This document shows, in pieces, positions 36,616 through 44,622 of a DNA stretch of 64,000 nt (positions are counted from its first letter, which is position 1; each line of letters starts with the position of its first letter). The translations under genes and the position numbers were made by a program. The stretch is from Orrella marina (lineage in GTDB: Bacteria; Pseudomonadota; Gammaproteobacteria; Burkholderiales; Burkholderiaceae_B). The notes below the pieces were generated by a model. It was given only the letters and a program-made list of their open reading frames with translations. It was not told where the DNA came from and did not search any database. The stretch covers positions 2,170,001 through 2,234,000 of the forward strand of contig NZ_CP028901.1 of assembly GCF_003058465.1 (NCBI RefSeq). Reading direction: 5' to 3'.

Positions 36616-38841
36616 ATGAACGCGGAAACACGGAACAACTCGCAGGGTAAAGGCCGCGACACGGCCAAGCCAAAAACCGATACTGCCAAACTGCCACACC
36701 TTGCTACTCTGGCAGAGTATGCAGTTGACACCTGGCAACGCGGTATCCTTTACGCAGACGTCATACGCCAACGCGGCAACCAGTATCAAGCGCATCTGGC
36801 TGAGCGCGTTCCAAATGTTCTGAATTTCCTTTCCGAAGTGGTGATGTCCGGCAAAGACTTGCCTCGCCCAGTGAACTATTGGCTGGTACGGATAGTGCCG
36901 CCTCACGACAAGCCGGCAGATCATATGAAACGACCCTTCGTCGTGATTGATCCTCGCGCTGGCCACGGTCCGGGCATCGGAGGCTTCAAAGTCGATAGCG
37001 AGATCGGCGTGATAATAGACGCTGGTCACCCTTGCTATTTCATTGGCTTTCTGCCCGACCCCATAGAGGGGCAAACGATCGAAGACGTGATGCAGGCCGA
37101 AGCGGCCTTCCTTGAAAGAATAATTGAATTGCACCCGTGCCCAGAAGGCAAGCCAGCCGTCATTGGCAATTGCCAAGCCGGATGGCAAATTCTGATGACC
37201 GCGTCCATTCGACCAGAGCTGTTCGGACCGATCATTGTCGCCGGAGCACCGCTTTCCTACTGGGCGGGCTGGCGCGGCCGTGACCCCATGCGCTATACCG
37301 CCGGGCTGCTTGGTGGCAGCTGGCTAACTGCAATGTCTAGCGACATGGGCGCCGGCCGCTTCGACGGCGCGTGGTTGGTGCAGAACTTCGAGAATCTCAA
37401 TCCAGCCAATACGCTCTGGAACAAGCAACACCATCTGTACGCAAACGTCGACACAGAGGCGCCTCGCTACCTGGACTTCGAGAAATACTGGGGTGGATAC
37501 GTCTACCTCAATGATGTTGAAATGCAGTACATCGTTGACAATCTTTTCATCGGCAACCGTCTCGCCACCGCTGAGCTGCATACCTCGGATGGTGTACGCA
37601 TCGATCTACGCAACATTCGCTCGCCGATCGTAGTCTTCTGCTCCTATGGTGACAACATCACACCGCCACCACAGGCTTTAGGTTGGATTACTGACTTATA
37701 CGGTGACGATGAAGACGTATTAACCCACGACCAAACCATTATCTATGCCACGCATGAGAGCGTCGGCCATCTGGGCATATTCGTGTCCGGCGCGGTCAGC
37801 CGTAAAGAACATCACAAATTCACTACCAATATTGACTTGATCGACGTGTTACCCGCAGGCATATATCGCGCAACGATCACAGAGCCCGCACAGAGAAATG
37901 TTGTGGCACCTATCAATAACTTTGAGCTATCAATTGAGCCAACTAATGTGGCCAGTGTGCGTGAGATTGTTCAGCCGGATCCAGAGAGCGACCGGCGCTT
38001 CAACGCTGTGGCGCAACTCTCGAAGATAAATTTAGGGCTGTACCGCCAATTTTTGCAACCATGGGTACGTCACACATTTACGCCGCAGGCGGCGCAGTGG
38101 TTACAGGCCATGCATCCGTTGAGGGTCTCTTACGAATGGTGGTCGGACCACAATCCGTTGGCACCACAAATTGCTGAAGCAGCAATCAAAGTTCGCGAGC
38201 AGCGCGTAACGATTGATGAGGACAATCCTTTTCTCCAGATGCAGCGGATTGTGTCGAAAGCCATTACCCAGACGCTCGACCAGTGGCGAGATATGCGGGA
38301 TTCGGGCTATGAGCGGGCTTTTGAATGGATTTACGACTCGCCCTGGATGCGCATTCTCGCTGGACAGACAGGTAGTGATGAGCCAGCCCGCGCGGTGCCT
38401 TGCACTTCAGTTGATCACGATACCTTGGTTCAGCAGAAGCTCGCAAAGCTACGTGCCGAGCTCGCCGAAGGCGGCGCGGTCGAGGCAGGCATCCGAGCCC
38501 TGATTTATATTCACCGCTTTTGTAGTTCGATCGATGAGCGGCGCGCGAACCTGATGCTCGAACTACATCAGCCAGACTGCCACCGTGGCTTTGACATGGC
38601 TTCTTTCCGTCATACGGTGCGCCGCCAAGCCAACATCATGCGGCTTGACGAGGTGGCCGCAATTGTGACCCTTCCCCAGTTGCTGGCCCGTGACAATCCA
38701 GCCCGCATCCGAGAGATCGCGTACGCTATCGAGCGTACACGCGACTTTGCGCCGCTGTCCGCAGCAGAAGAGTCAGGTCTGTCGCAGATGTTGAAAGTTT
38801 TCGAAGTTGCTGCCGATAGCCCCGCTTTGAGGCTACCTTAG
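36616..38841 (+). CDS. DUF3141 protein (PHA synthase-like alpha/beta hydrolase)
   Basis: 741 residues, DUF3141 family, related to the PhaC class of alpha/beta hydrolases. The nucleophile elbow is G-N-C-Q-A-G at residues 184-189 with Cys186, as in PHA synthases (G-x-C-x-G). Further landmarks are FVVIDPRAGHGPGIGGFK, VIVFCSYGDNITPPPQALGW (acid residue region) and ATHESVGHLGIFVSG (candidate catalytic His). The substrate is unknown. A GGGAGGG site lies before the ATG, and it is only 49 bp after the Met-rich gene, so it is probably co-transcribed with copper genes. The connection to copper is not explained by known biochemistry. Confidence 0.85.
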   Translation: MNAETRNNSQGKGRDTAKPKTDTAKLPHLATLAEYAVDTWQRGILYADVIRQRGNQYQAHLAERVPNVLNFLSEVVMSGKDLPRPVNYWLVRIVPPHDKPADHMKRPFVVIDPRAGHGPGIGGFKVDSEIGVIIDAGHPCYFIGFLPDPIEGQTIEDVMQAEAAFLERIIELHPCPEGKPAVIGNCQAGWQILMTASIRPELFGPIIVAGAPLSYWAGWRGRDPMRYTAGLLGGSWLTAMSSDMGAGRFDGAWLVQNFENLNPANTLWNKQHHLYANVDTEAPRYLDFEKYWGGYVYLNDVEMQYIVDNLFIGNRLATAELHTSDGVRIDLRNIRSPIVVFCSYGDNITPPPQALGWITDLYGDDEDVLTHDQTIIYATHESVGHLGIFVSGAVSRKEHHKFTTNIDLIDVLPAGIYRATITEPAQRNVVAPINNFELSIEPTNVASVREIVQPDPESDRRFNAVAQLSKINLGLYRQFLQPWVRHTFTPQAAQWLQAMHPLRVSYEWWSDHNPLAPQIAEAAIKVREQRVTIDEDNPFLQMQRIVSKAITQTLDQWRDMRDSGYERAFEWIYDSPWMRILAGQTGSDEPARAVPCTSVDHDTLVQQKLAKLRAELAEGGAVEAGIRALIYIHRFCSSIDERRANLMLELHQPDCHRGFDMASFRHTVRRQANIMRLDEVAAIVTLPQLLARDNPARIREIAYAIERTRDFAPLSAAEESGLSQMLKVFEVAADSPALRLP

Positions 38842-38899
38842 AGCTGGTAAGAACTCACCGCGCCTGCCCGAGAAGCGTGGAATAAAACTCAGTAGTACC

Positions 38900-39058
38900 C
38901 TGTCACTCGGCTACAACGCGCTCGGCATACCGCTTGCAACAGGAGTGCTGTACCCGTTCACCGGGCTTTTGCTTTCGCCAATATTTTCGGCACTGGCAAT
39001 GAGTTTGGGGTCAGCGGCAGTGGTCTTCAACACCCTCCGGCTACGAACATCGGTATGA
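38900..39058 (+). pseudogene. C-terminal remnant of a second copper P-type ATPase
   Basis: The frame ending at TGA 39056 reads GYNALGIPLATGVLYPFTGL and LSPIFSALAMSLGSAAVVFN, then TLRLRTSV. It matches the last 49 residues of the pump at 33581 at 39 positions. Upstream sequence is unrelated. The gene body is gone, so this is a relic of a paralogous pump. Confidence 0.85.
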
Positions 39059-39060
39059 AT

Positions 39061-39098
39061 TGAACGAGTGTTAATCCTTGCCGACTAACACTCGTTCA
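39061..39098. repeat. 13-bp perfect inverted repeat
   Basis: TGAACGAGTGTTA (39061-39073) and TAACACTCGTTCA (39086-39098) with a 12-base loop that includes the last codons of the M23 peptidase gene. No T-run follows on either strand. It may be an mRNA 3' stabilising hairpin or a weak bidirectional terminator between the convergent units. Confidence 0.7.
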
Positions 39099-39787
39099 AT
39101 GGGTGGAAATTCCGCCTGCGTAAGCAACAACTGTCGCTGAACGTCTGTGCCGTAAATCGGATCATTGCCAGCGTACAGCTGGTTTGCACTTGACGGGTCG
39201 ATCGGTTCATTGTTCAGCCAAACCTCGTAGTGTAAATGGTTGCCAGTGGCTGTTCCGGTCGCACCCACATAGCCGACCGTCTCTCCCTGAGGAACCACCG
39301 ATCCCTTCTTCAGATTTCGGGCGAATCGACTCTGATGCGCGTAAAGCGTTGAGAAACCCGCCGAGTGTTCAATGATGACAACCTTTCCGTAACCGTTCTT
39401 GCGGCCAACAAACGCTACAGTACCGTCAGCGGCTGCTCGGATCGGTGTTCCTTTCGGAGCCGAATAATCGATGCCATCGTGATGCTTCTGTTTGCTTTGA
39501 GCGGGATGAAAGCGCAACCCAAAGGGAGAACTGACCTTGGCCTTCGCCGCACTAATTGGCTCAGAGAAAAACGCTTCACGCAACTTCTCTAGTCTGGGCG
39601 TTTTGGCAATCGTGCCTGATACAGCGGGAAGCTTAAACTGTTCAGCAATAATGGAGAAACTCGATGCCTCTGCCTTTACGTTGAAGACGGCAAGTGAAGC
39701 CATCGAAAAGACGATCATGCCGACAATTCGAAACGAGTTTTTCAGTTTATACCCAGGAATAAAGGATGAAATTTTACGCTGCGGCAT
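39071..39787 (-). CDS. M23 family metallopeptidase
   Basis: 238 residues; N-terminal membrane anchor/signal (FRIVGMIVFSMASLAVFNV) and a LytM domain with the zinc ligands HHDGIDY (H-x3-D) and HLHYEV (H-x-H). It cleaves peptidoglycan cross-links or acts as an envelope activator in the periplasm. Such genes recur at the end of copper resistance operons, perhaps for wall repair or insertion of efflux parts. It is the last gene of the leftward copA operon, 132 bp after the DUF411 gene. The ATG at 39787 has no strong ribosome site. Confidence 0.9.
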   Translation of the reverse strand: MPQRKISSFIPGYKLKNSFRIVGMIVFSMASLAVFNVKAEASSFSIIAEQFKLPAVSGTIAKTPRLEKLREAFFSEPISAAKAKVSSPFGLRFHPAQSKQKHHDGIDYSAPKGTPIRAAADGTVAFVGRKNGYGKVVIIEHSAGFSTLYAHQSRFARNLKKGSVVPQGETVGYVGATGTATGNHLHYEVWLNNEPIDPSSANQLYAGNDPIYGTDVQRQLLLTQAEFPPIERVLVGKD

Positions 39788-39919
39788 AATTCAAATGTTT
39801 CTCTTAAAGATACTTTTTTGCCTGCGGCTCCTATACCGCAAGCTGGCGAAGGGAGAGAACGGTCAGCCTTTTTCTACTGAAAAAACGACATCCGCCACAG
39901 ACCCCGTATCGGGCGACAC

Positions 39920-40336
39920 CTAATCTCTGGAGAAAGGCTTGCCGGCGAAGTCAACCGTAACAAGGTTTCCATCAAGCTCGCCCATCCCTGGCGCATTCAA
40001 AGGCATGCCCGGTGCCGAAACACCTCTCACTGATGAGTCTGCCAACAGCTTGTTCACCGCGCTCACCGGCACATGACCCTCGATAATCTGACCTGTACCC
40101 TCGACTACGGCGGTGTGGCATGAACTTAGCGTCATGGGTACGCCCAGCTTCTGCTTGATTGAAACCATACTACCCGTCTTGATGGCGTTGACTTCAAAGC
40201 CGGCATCACGCATATGATCGACCCAGCCGGAGCAACACCCACAATTCGGATCCTGGTAAACGGTAATGGCATTCCCAGCGGCGTGGGAAAACGAAGTTGC
40301 GGTCACGAGGGCGACCGCAGCAAACAAAACTCGCAT
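39920..40336 (-). CDS. copG: DUF411 copper resistance protein CopG
   Basis: 138 residues with a signal peptide (MRVLFAAVALVTATSFSHAA). The DUF411/CopG domain has C-G-C-C in YQDPNCGCCSGWVDHM and a second Cys in SSCHTAVVEG. Known CopG is a periplasmic thioredoxin-like protein that cycles copper redox state with an Fe/Cu-type cluster. The start ATG at 40336 has TGGAG six bases upstream. It lies in the copA operon after the cytochrome c gene. Confidence 0.9.
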   Translation of the reverse strand: MRVLFAAVALVTATSFSHAAGNAITVYQDPNCGCCSGWVDHMRDAGFEVNAIKTGSMVSIKQKLGVPMTLSSCHTAVVEGTGQIIEGHVPVSAVNKLLADSSVRGVSAPGMPLNAPGMGELDGNLVTVDFAGKPFSRD

Positions 40337-40387
40337 AAAAAACTCCATATAAAACTAGCGTCGGACGCAGGGCGACGGCCGCTAGCG

Positions 40388-40860
40388 CTATTGGCGCCGC
40401 TGCAACGTCACTTCTTTTTGTGCCTGCAGCACTTTAGGCGGCCAATCGCTTTTGATATAGGCCAGTACAGCAACGATCTCCTCATCGGTCAGGATTCCCG
40501 CATATGCAGGCATGTCGCTCTCATAGCCCGGAGGCGCCGTTTTACCTGGCACCAAGCCATTCTTGACCATATCAAAGAGCATCGCATCCGGGTGGTGCCA
40601 CGTATGGCCGGTCTTGTCGTGAGGCGGCGCAGGCAGCCTTCCATTGGGAAGGCGCTGGCGCCAATTCGGCTGCCCTTGCAGCGCCTCCCCGTGGCATGCG
40701 GCGCAATTATTCGCGTAGATCGCCTTGCCCGTCACCACGAGCATATGATCAGCAGGATCGATAAATGCCGGCCCCGCATCGCGCCCCCGTAATACAACAA
40801 GGCAGCAGCCCCTGCGACCAAGACGCCGACAGCCCCAAGGATGAACCGCTTTTTTGACAT
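40388..40860 (-). pseudogene. Cytochrome c, frameshifted after the signal anchor
   Basis: A monohaem c-type cytochrome: haem motif C-A-A-C-H in YANNCAACHGEALQG, then PPHDKTGHTWHH, and axial Met candidates (SDMPAYAG). The natural start is the ATG at 40860, 12 bp after the cupredoxin stop, giving MSKKRFILGAVGVLVAGAAA and LLYYGG. At a tract of five G (plus strand C-run 40784-40788) the frame shifts; with six G the sequence reads YYGGRDAGPAFIDPADH and joins the haem domain. The lesion is a one-base slip, either real, phase-variable or a base-calling error. The gene would depend on the ccm operon nearby. Confidence 0.85.
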
Positions 40861-40872
40861 ATCGGCGCTGTG

Positions 40873-41382
40873 TTAATCGACCTTTACCTTGCCAACCATC
40901 CCGGCCTCCATATGCCCTGGGATCAAGCAAGCAAAATCAACAGTGCCAGCCTGGTCGAACTGCCACACCAAGCCACCAATCTTACCCGGTGCAAGCGTAA
41001 TCATGTTCGGTTCCGCATGCTTCATCCCTGGCATCTTTTGCATCTCGGCAGCGTGAGCCTTTAAATCGGCAAGCGACCCAATCACCATTTCGTGCGAAAT
41101 TTTCCCAGTGTTTTTAATGAAGAAACGAACCGTCTCGCCTGCATTAACCTTGATATCACTGGGTGTAAATCGCATGGTATCGTCCATCGTCAGTTCGATC
41201 GTGCGAGTCACCTTGGCCGGGTCACCGGGTTGGCCAATAGGGGAAGGTGCATTCGACATTGTGGACATATCATGGCCTGGCATGCCGTGCGAGGGCATGC
41301 CATGACCACCGCCATGGTTGCCTGCCGCTAATGCGATGGTGGGTAGCACGCTCAAAGCCAAAATGGATAGGGATTTCTTCAT
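40873..41382 (-). CDS. copI: Cupredoxin-domain copper protein (CopI-like)
   Basis: 169 residues with a signal peptide (MKKSLSILALSVLPTIALAA) and a His/Met-rich linker (HGMPSHGMPGHDMSTM). The C-terminal cupredoxin fold has type-1 copper ligands: H in KISHEM, then C, H and M in FACLIPGHMEAGM. It is secreted to the periplasm and binds copper or transfers electrons. The first ATG of the mature frame is at 41382; a TTG codon precedes it. It is followed immediately by the cytochrome c gene and preceded by copB. Confidence 0.88.
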   Translation of the reverse strand: MKKSLSILALSVLPTIALAAGNHGGGHGMPSHGMPGHDMSTMSNAPSPIGQPGDPAKVTRTIELTMDDTMRFTPSDIKVNAGETVRFFIKNTGKISHEMVIGSLADLKAHAAEMQKMPGMKHAEPNMITLAPGKIGGLVWQFDQAGTVDFACLIPGHMEAGMVGKVKVD

Positions 41383-41448
41383 CAAAAGGACTCATTTAAA
41401 TTGTGTGTGGCAGCGGTTTCCGGCCACCTATGTGAGAAAAAGCCGGCT

Positions 41449-42585
41449 TCAAAACCGGAAACTCAACCCCGCGACAAAACGGGTTTCTTGCTTGGCTGCG
41501 CCTTCTGCACGCGCGTAATCCGCCGTCTTCCCGAATTTGCTGGACCACTCTACGCCAATGTAGGGTACAAACTGACGAGTGACTTCGTACTTTAGGCGCA
41601 AGCCCGCCGTGCCGTCCGACAGACCGCTGCCGATACCCCGGCGTTCGTCGTTCTTGCCATAGAAATTAACCTCTACGCTCGGCTGAAGGTAGAGCTTCTG
41701 GGTAAGCAAGATGTCGTACTCCGCCTTCAACCACAAAGCAGTACGTCCACTGGGGCCCACATAAGCGGTGGCGTCTACATCAAACCAGTAAGGCGCAAGC
41801 CCTTTAACACCAAATGCCAACCATTCCCGGTTCGGCGCACCGTGGCCATGATCGAAACGCACGCCCAATTCCGTATCCCAAAAGGTTGACACCGCATGAC
41901 GCCAAAGTAACTGCGTCTTGGATTCCTGCAGTTTGCCACTCGCGATTTCACCCTCTGCCTTGATCACCGCGCGGTTATAGGTGCTGCCATACCATGCTTC
42001 GCCCTCATAGGCCGCCCATTCCTCCCCCCGCGCCTTGACGTACTCCAGGCGGTCAAAGTAAACGGAACCAAAGTTATGCGCGTCCGACATAATCAGCGCC
42101 TCTGACGGCGGCAAGGCATACTTGCCCGCATTACGCACGTAGCCATCCGAGTAGGCATTCGGATCGCGGGCATCGGGTGGCGCCGATCCGCCTTGCATTT
42201 GCATGTCGCCATGGTCCATTTCACCACCGCCCATATCCATTGCTCCCATATCGTGAGCAGGAGCAGTTGGCGCTGTGTTAGCTTGGCCATGGTTCATACC
42301 GGGCATGCCATCTGCTGGCTTAGGCGCAGCGGTTGACTTCATTTTCATCGTGTCATGGCCCATGCCAGGCATATTCATTTTGCTGTGAGCCATGCCAGGC
42401 ATGTTTGCTGCACCGGCAGGAGCCGAGCTGGCCGGCATGGCGGTATGGCTGCTATGAGCATCATGCGCTTGGGCGTTGGCAAAAAGCGGCGTTGCACCGA
42501 GCGTTGCGATGGCGACCCCAAGAATACGTTTTCTTATACGAGTATTCACGGCCAGAATTCCCTTTTTCTCGTTTATTGAGTTCAT
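41449..42585 (-). CDS. copB: Copper resistance outer-membrane protein CopB
   Basis: About 378 residues. Signal peptide region RIRKRILGVAIATLGATPLF, then a long Met/His-rich segment with MPGM, MNMPGMGHD and MNHG repeats, then the CopB beta-barrel (DNA-length ~230 residues) ending in FRF with the terminal aromatic typical of outer-membrane proteins. It sequesters copper at the outer membrane together with CopA. The ATG at 42585 overlaps the copA stop (ATGA), so the two are translationally coupled; a longer open frame reaches 42651. Confidence 0.92.
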   Translation of the reverse strand: MNSINEKKGILAVNTRIRKRILGVAIATLGATPLFANAQAHDAHSSHTAMPASSAPAGAANMPGMAHSKMNMPGMGHDTMKMKSTAAPKPADGMPGMNHGQANTAPTAPAHDMGAMDMGGGEMDHGDMQMQGGSAPPDARDPNAYSDGYVRNAGKYALPPSEALIMSDAHNFGSVYFDRLEYVKARGEEWAAYEGEAWYGSTYNRAVIKAEGEIASGKLQESKTQLLWRHAVSTFWDTELGVRFDHGHGAPNREWLAFGVKGLAPYWFDVDATAYVGPSGRTALWLKAEYDILLTQKLYLQPSVEVNFYGKNDERRGIGSGLSDGTAGLRLKYEVTRQFVPYIGVEWSSKFGKTADYARAEGAAKQETRFVAGLSFRF

Positions 42586-44465
42586 GCCACCACCACTTCG
42601 CGAAACATCCCCATATCCATGTGCAACATCAGATGGCAGTGCCAGGCCCATCGTCCGAGAGCGTCGGCTGTCACGAGAAAACTGATACGCTGGGCGGGCT
42701 GCACGGGAATCGTGTGGCGACGCGCTTGAAACTGTCCGTCAGGCGTTTCGAGTTCGCTCCACATCCCGTGTAAGTGCATGGGATGCGTCATCATGGTGTC
42801 GTTGTGCAAAATGACCCTGACCCGCTCTCCGTAACGAAAGTGAACCGGTGTCGATTGACCGAACTCCACGCCATCGAATGACCACGTGTAACGTTCCATA
42901 TTCCCTGTCAGATGAAGCTCGATTTCACGCTCTGCACCGCGTGGATCCATCGGCCCGCCCATCGTGTGCAAATCCGCCAGCGTGAGGACGCGCCGTCCGC
43001 TATTGCGTAAGCCGATACCGGGATCGTCCAGATTGGTGCGCGGCATATCGACCCGCATGTCGGTGCTGGCGCCGTACTCGGTTCGGGCATGACGCACTTG
43101 GGTGCTGGCACTGCCTGCGCCCATTGCGCCGTGCCCCGCGCCAGCCATGCTTGCGTGGTTCATCCCTTGCATGTCGCCATGGTTCATTCCGGTCATATTT
43201 CCATGGCTCATCCCGGGCATACTGCCATGGCCCATGCCGCTGCCGTGATTCATACCACCCATGGAGGCATGGCCCGCTGCGCCATGACTCATGCCCGCCA
43301 TGCCGCCGCCCATTGCCCCCATCATGTCAGCCATGTCCAGCCATTGCACGGGGTCTAACGCCGGTACGGGCGCCTCCAGGCCGGCATGCGTGGCTAAGGT
43401 GCCGCGCGCATAGCCTGTACGATCCATCGCTTGCGCATAAACTGTGTAAGCATCGTCTTTGGGCTGCACCAATACGTCATAGGTTTCGCCGGGCCCGAAA
43501 CGGAACTCATCGACGGTGACTGGCTCGATATTGACGCCGTCGGCTTGCACGACCGTTAAGCCAAGGCCTGGAATCCGCACGTCGTAGAAGGTGTTCGCCG
43601 CCCCATTGATGAACCGAAGGCGGACGCGCTCGCCAGGCCGAAACAGCCCCGTCCAGTTCCCGGCCGGCGTGGTGCCGTTCATCAGGTAAGTGAGGACATC
43701 GGCCGACAGGTCGGCAAGGTCCGTGGGACTCATGCGCATTTCATTCCACATCTTGCGCTTGTCCACGGCCGCTTTCAGCCCCATGTCAGAGACATCTCGG
43801 AAGAAATCCACTGCCGTGGGCTGGTTATAGTTGTAATAGTCGCCTTGCATCTTCAGTTTGGCGAGCACGCGCATAGGGTCTTCGTCGGTCCAATCGGACA
43901 GCTGGACAACATACTCGCGGTCGGCGCGTATGGGGTCCGTTTCCGCAGGATCGATGATGATTGCCCCGTAAACGCCGGTGGCTTCCTGCATGCCCGAATG
44001 CGAGTGGTACCAATAGGTGCCATTCTGCTGCACCTTGAAGCGGTAGGTGAAGGTTTCCCCAGGCGGTATGCCCGTAAAGCTGATTCCTGGCACACCGTCC
44101 ATTTCAAAGGGCAGGATGATGCCGTGCCAATGGATGGAGGTAGCCTCTTTCAGGCGGTTCTTCACCCTGATGGTTACCGTGTCGCCCTCGCGCCACCGTA
44201 GGGTCGGTGCAGGAAGCGAGCCATTCACGGTAGTTGCCATGCGGGGACTACCCGTGAAGTTGACGGGGGACTCGCCGATTTCCAGATTAAATTCGGTTCC
44301 AGTCAGGATCTGCGCGGAACCCGTGCTCGTTGGGTTTGACTGCATTCCCAGGGCTCGGGCATAAGGCGACAGACCAAGAAGCACACCGCCAGCAGCCAAC
44401 CCTTGAACAAAGCGGCGACGGGGCATAAGTGGTACGGGAACAGCGAGCGTAGTGCAGCGTTTCAC
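42582..44465 (-). CDS. copA: Multicopper oxidase CopA
   Basis: Periplasmic Cu(I) oxidase of PcoA/CopA type, about 627 residues. Tat signal RRRFVQGLAAGG near the start. Copper-binding motifs are present in order: HWHGIILPFEMDG, YWYHSHSGMQE, HPMHLHGMWSE and WHCHLMLHMDMGMF. The middle carries a run of MxGMxHG repeats (coded at about 43110-43330) that binds extra copper. I choose the GTG at 44465 with AGGATT upstream; an ATG at 44426 just before the RRRF motif is the alternative. First gene of the leftward operon, with a CopR-type box at 44585. Confidence 0.95.
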   Translation of the reverse strand: MKRCTTLAVPVPLMPRRRFVQGLAAGGVLLGLSPYARALGMQSNPTSTGSAQILTGTEFNLEIGESPVNFTGSPRMATTVNGSLPAPTLRWREGDTVTIRVKNRLKEATSIHWHGIILPFEMDGVPGISFTGIPPGETFTYRFKVQQNGTYWYHSHSGMQEATGVYGAIIIDPAETDPIRADREYVVQLSDWTDEDPMRVLAKLKMQGDYYNYNQPTAVDFFRDVSDMGLKAAVDKRKMWNEMRMSPTDLADLSADVLTYLMNGTTPAGNWTGLFRPGERVRLRFINGAANTFYDVRIPGLGLTVVQADGVNIEPVTVDEFRFGPGETYDVLVQPKDDAYTVYAQAMDRTGYARGTLATHAGLEAPVPALDPVQWLDMADMMGAMGGGMAGMSHGAAGHASMGGMNHGSGMGHGSMPGMSHGNMTGMNHGDMQGMNHASMAGAGHGAMGAGSASTQVRHARTEYGASTDMRVDMPRTNLDDPGIGLRNSGRRVLTLADLHTMGGPMDPRGAEREIELHLTGNMERYTWSFDGVEFGQSTPVHFRYGERVRVILHNDTMMTHPMHLHGMWSELETPDGQFQARRHTIPVQPAQRISFLVTADALGRWAWHCHLMLHMDMGMFREVVVA

Positions 44466-44584
44466 GCAAGGCAATCCTTTTGAGGTCAAATTGTTATTCG
44501 GGCTTTTCTTAACGTTCCGATAGGTACGCAACGAACTATTTCTTAACTTTAATCAAGTGCGACTGTCCGGCGCGTGACGGCAGA

Positions 44585-44600
44585 ATTACTTTTTTGTAAT
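44585..44600. promoter_or_regulatory. CopR-type box 3
   Basis: ATTACT TTTT TGTAAT, 120 bp upstream of the copA start. One base differs from a perfect dyad. Confidence 0.75.
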
Positions 44601-44622
44601 CAACGGACATAGCGCAGGTCCC

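Noticed and set aside
39061..39098. Intrinsic terminator at the end of the M23 gene
   Set aside because: The 13-bp stem is perfect but there is no T-run on either strand, so I list it only as an inverted repeat.
40388..40930. Long single frame for the cytochrome c with start at 40930
   Set aside because: Its N-terminus is arginine-rich and overlaps the cupredoxin gene; the ATG at 40860 gives a real membrane anchor and needs only a one-base frame repair.
43110..43330. Regularly spaced CATGGC/CATTCC-like repeats resembling a repeat array
   Set aside because: They encode the MxGMxHG methionine/histidine repeats of CopA in frame; no spacers of constant length, so not a CRISPR or satellite array.
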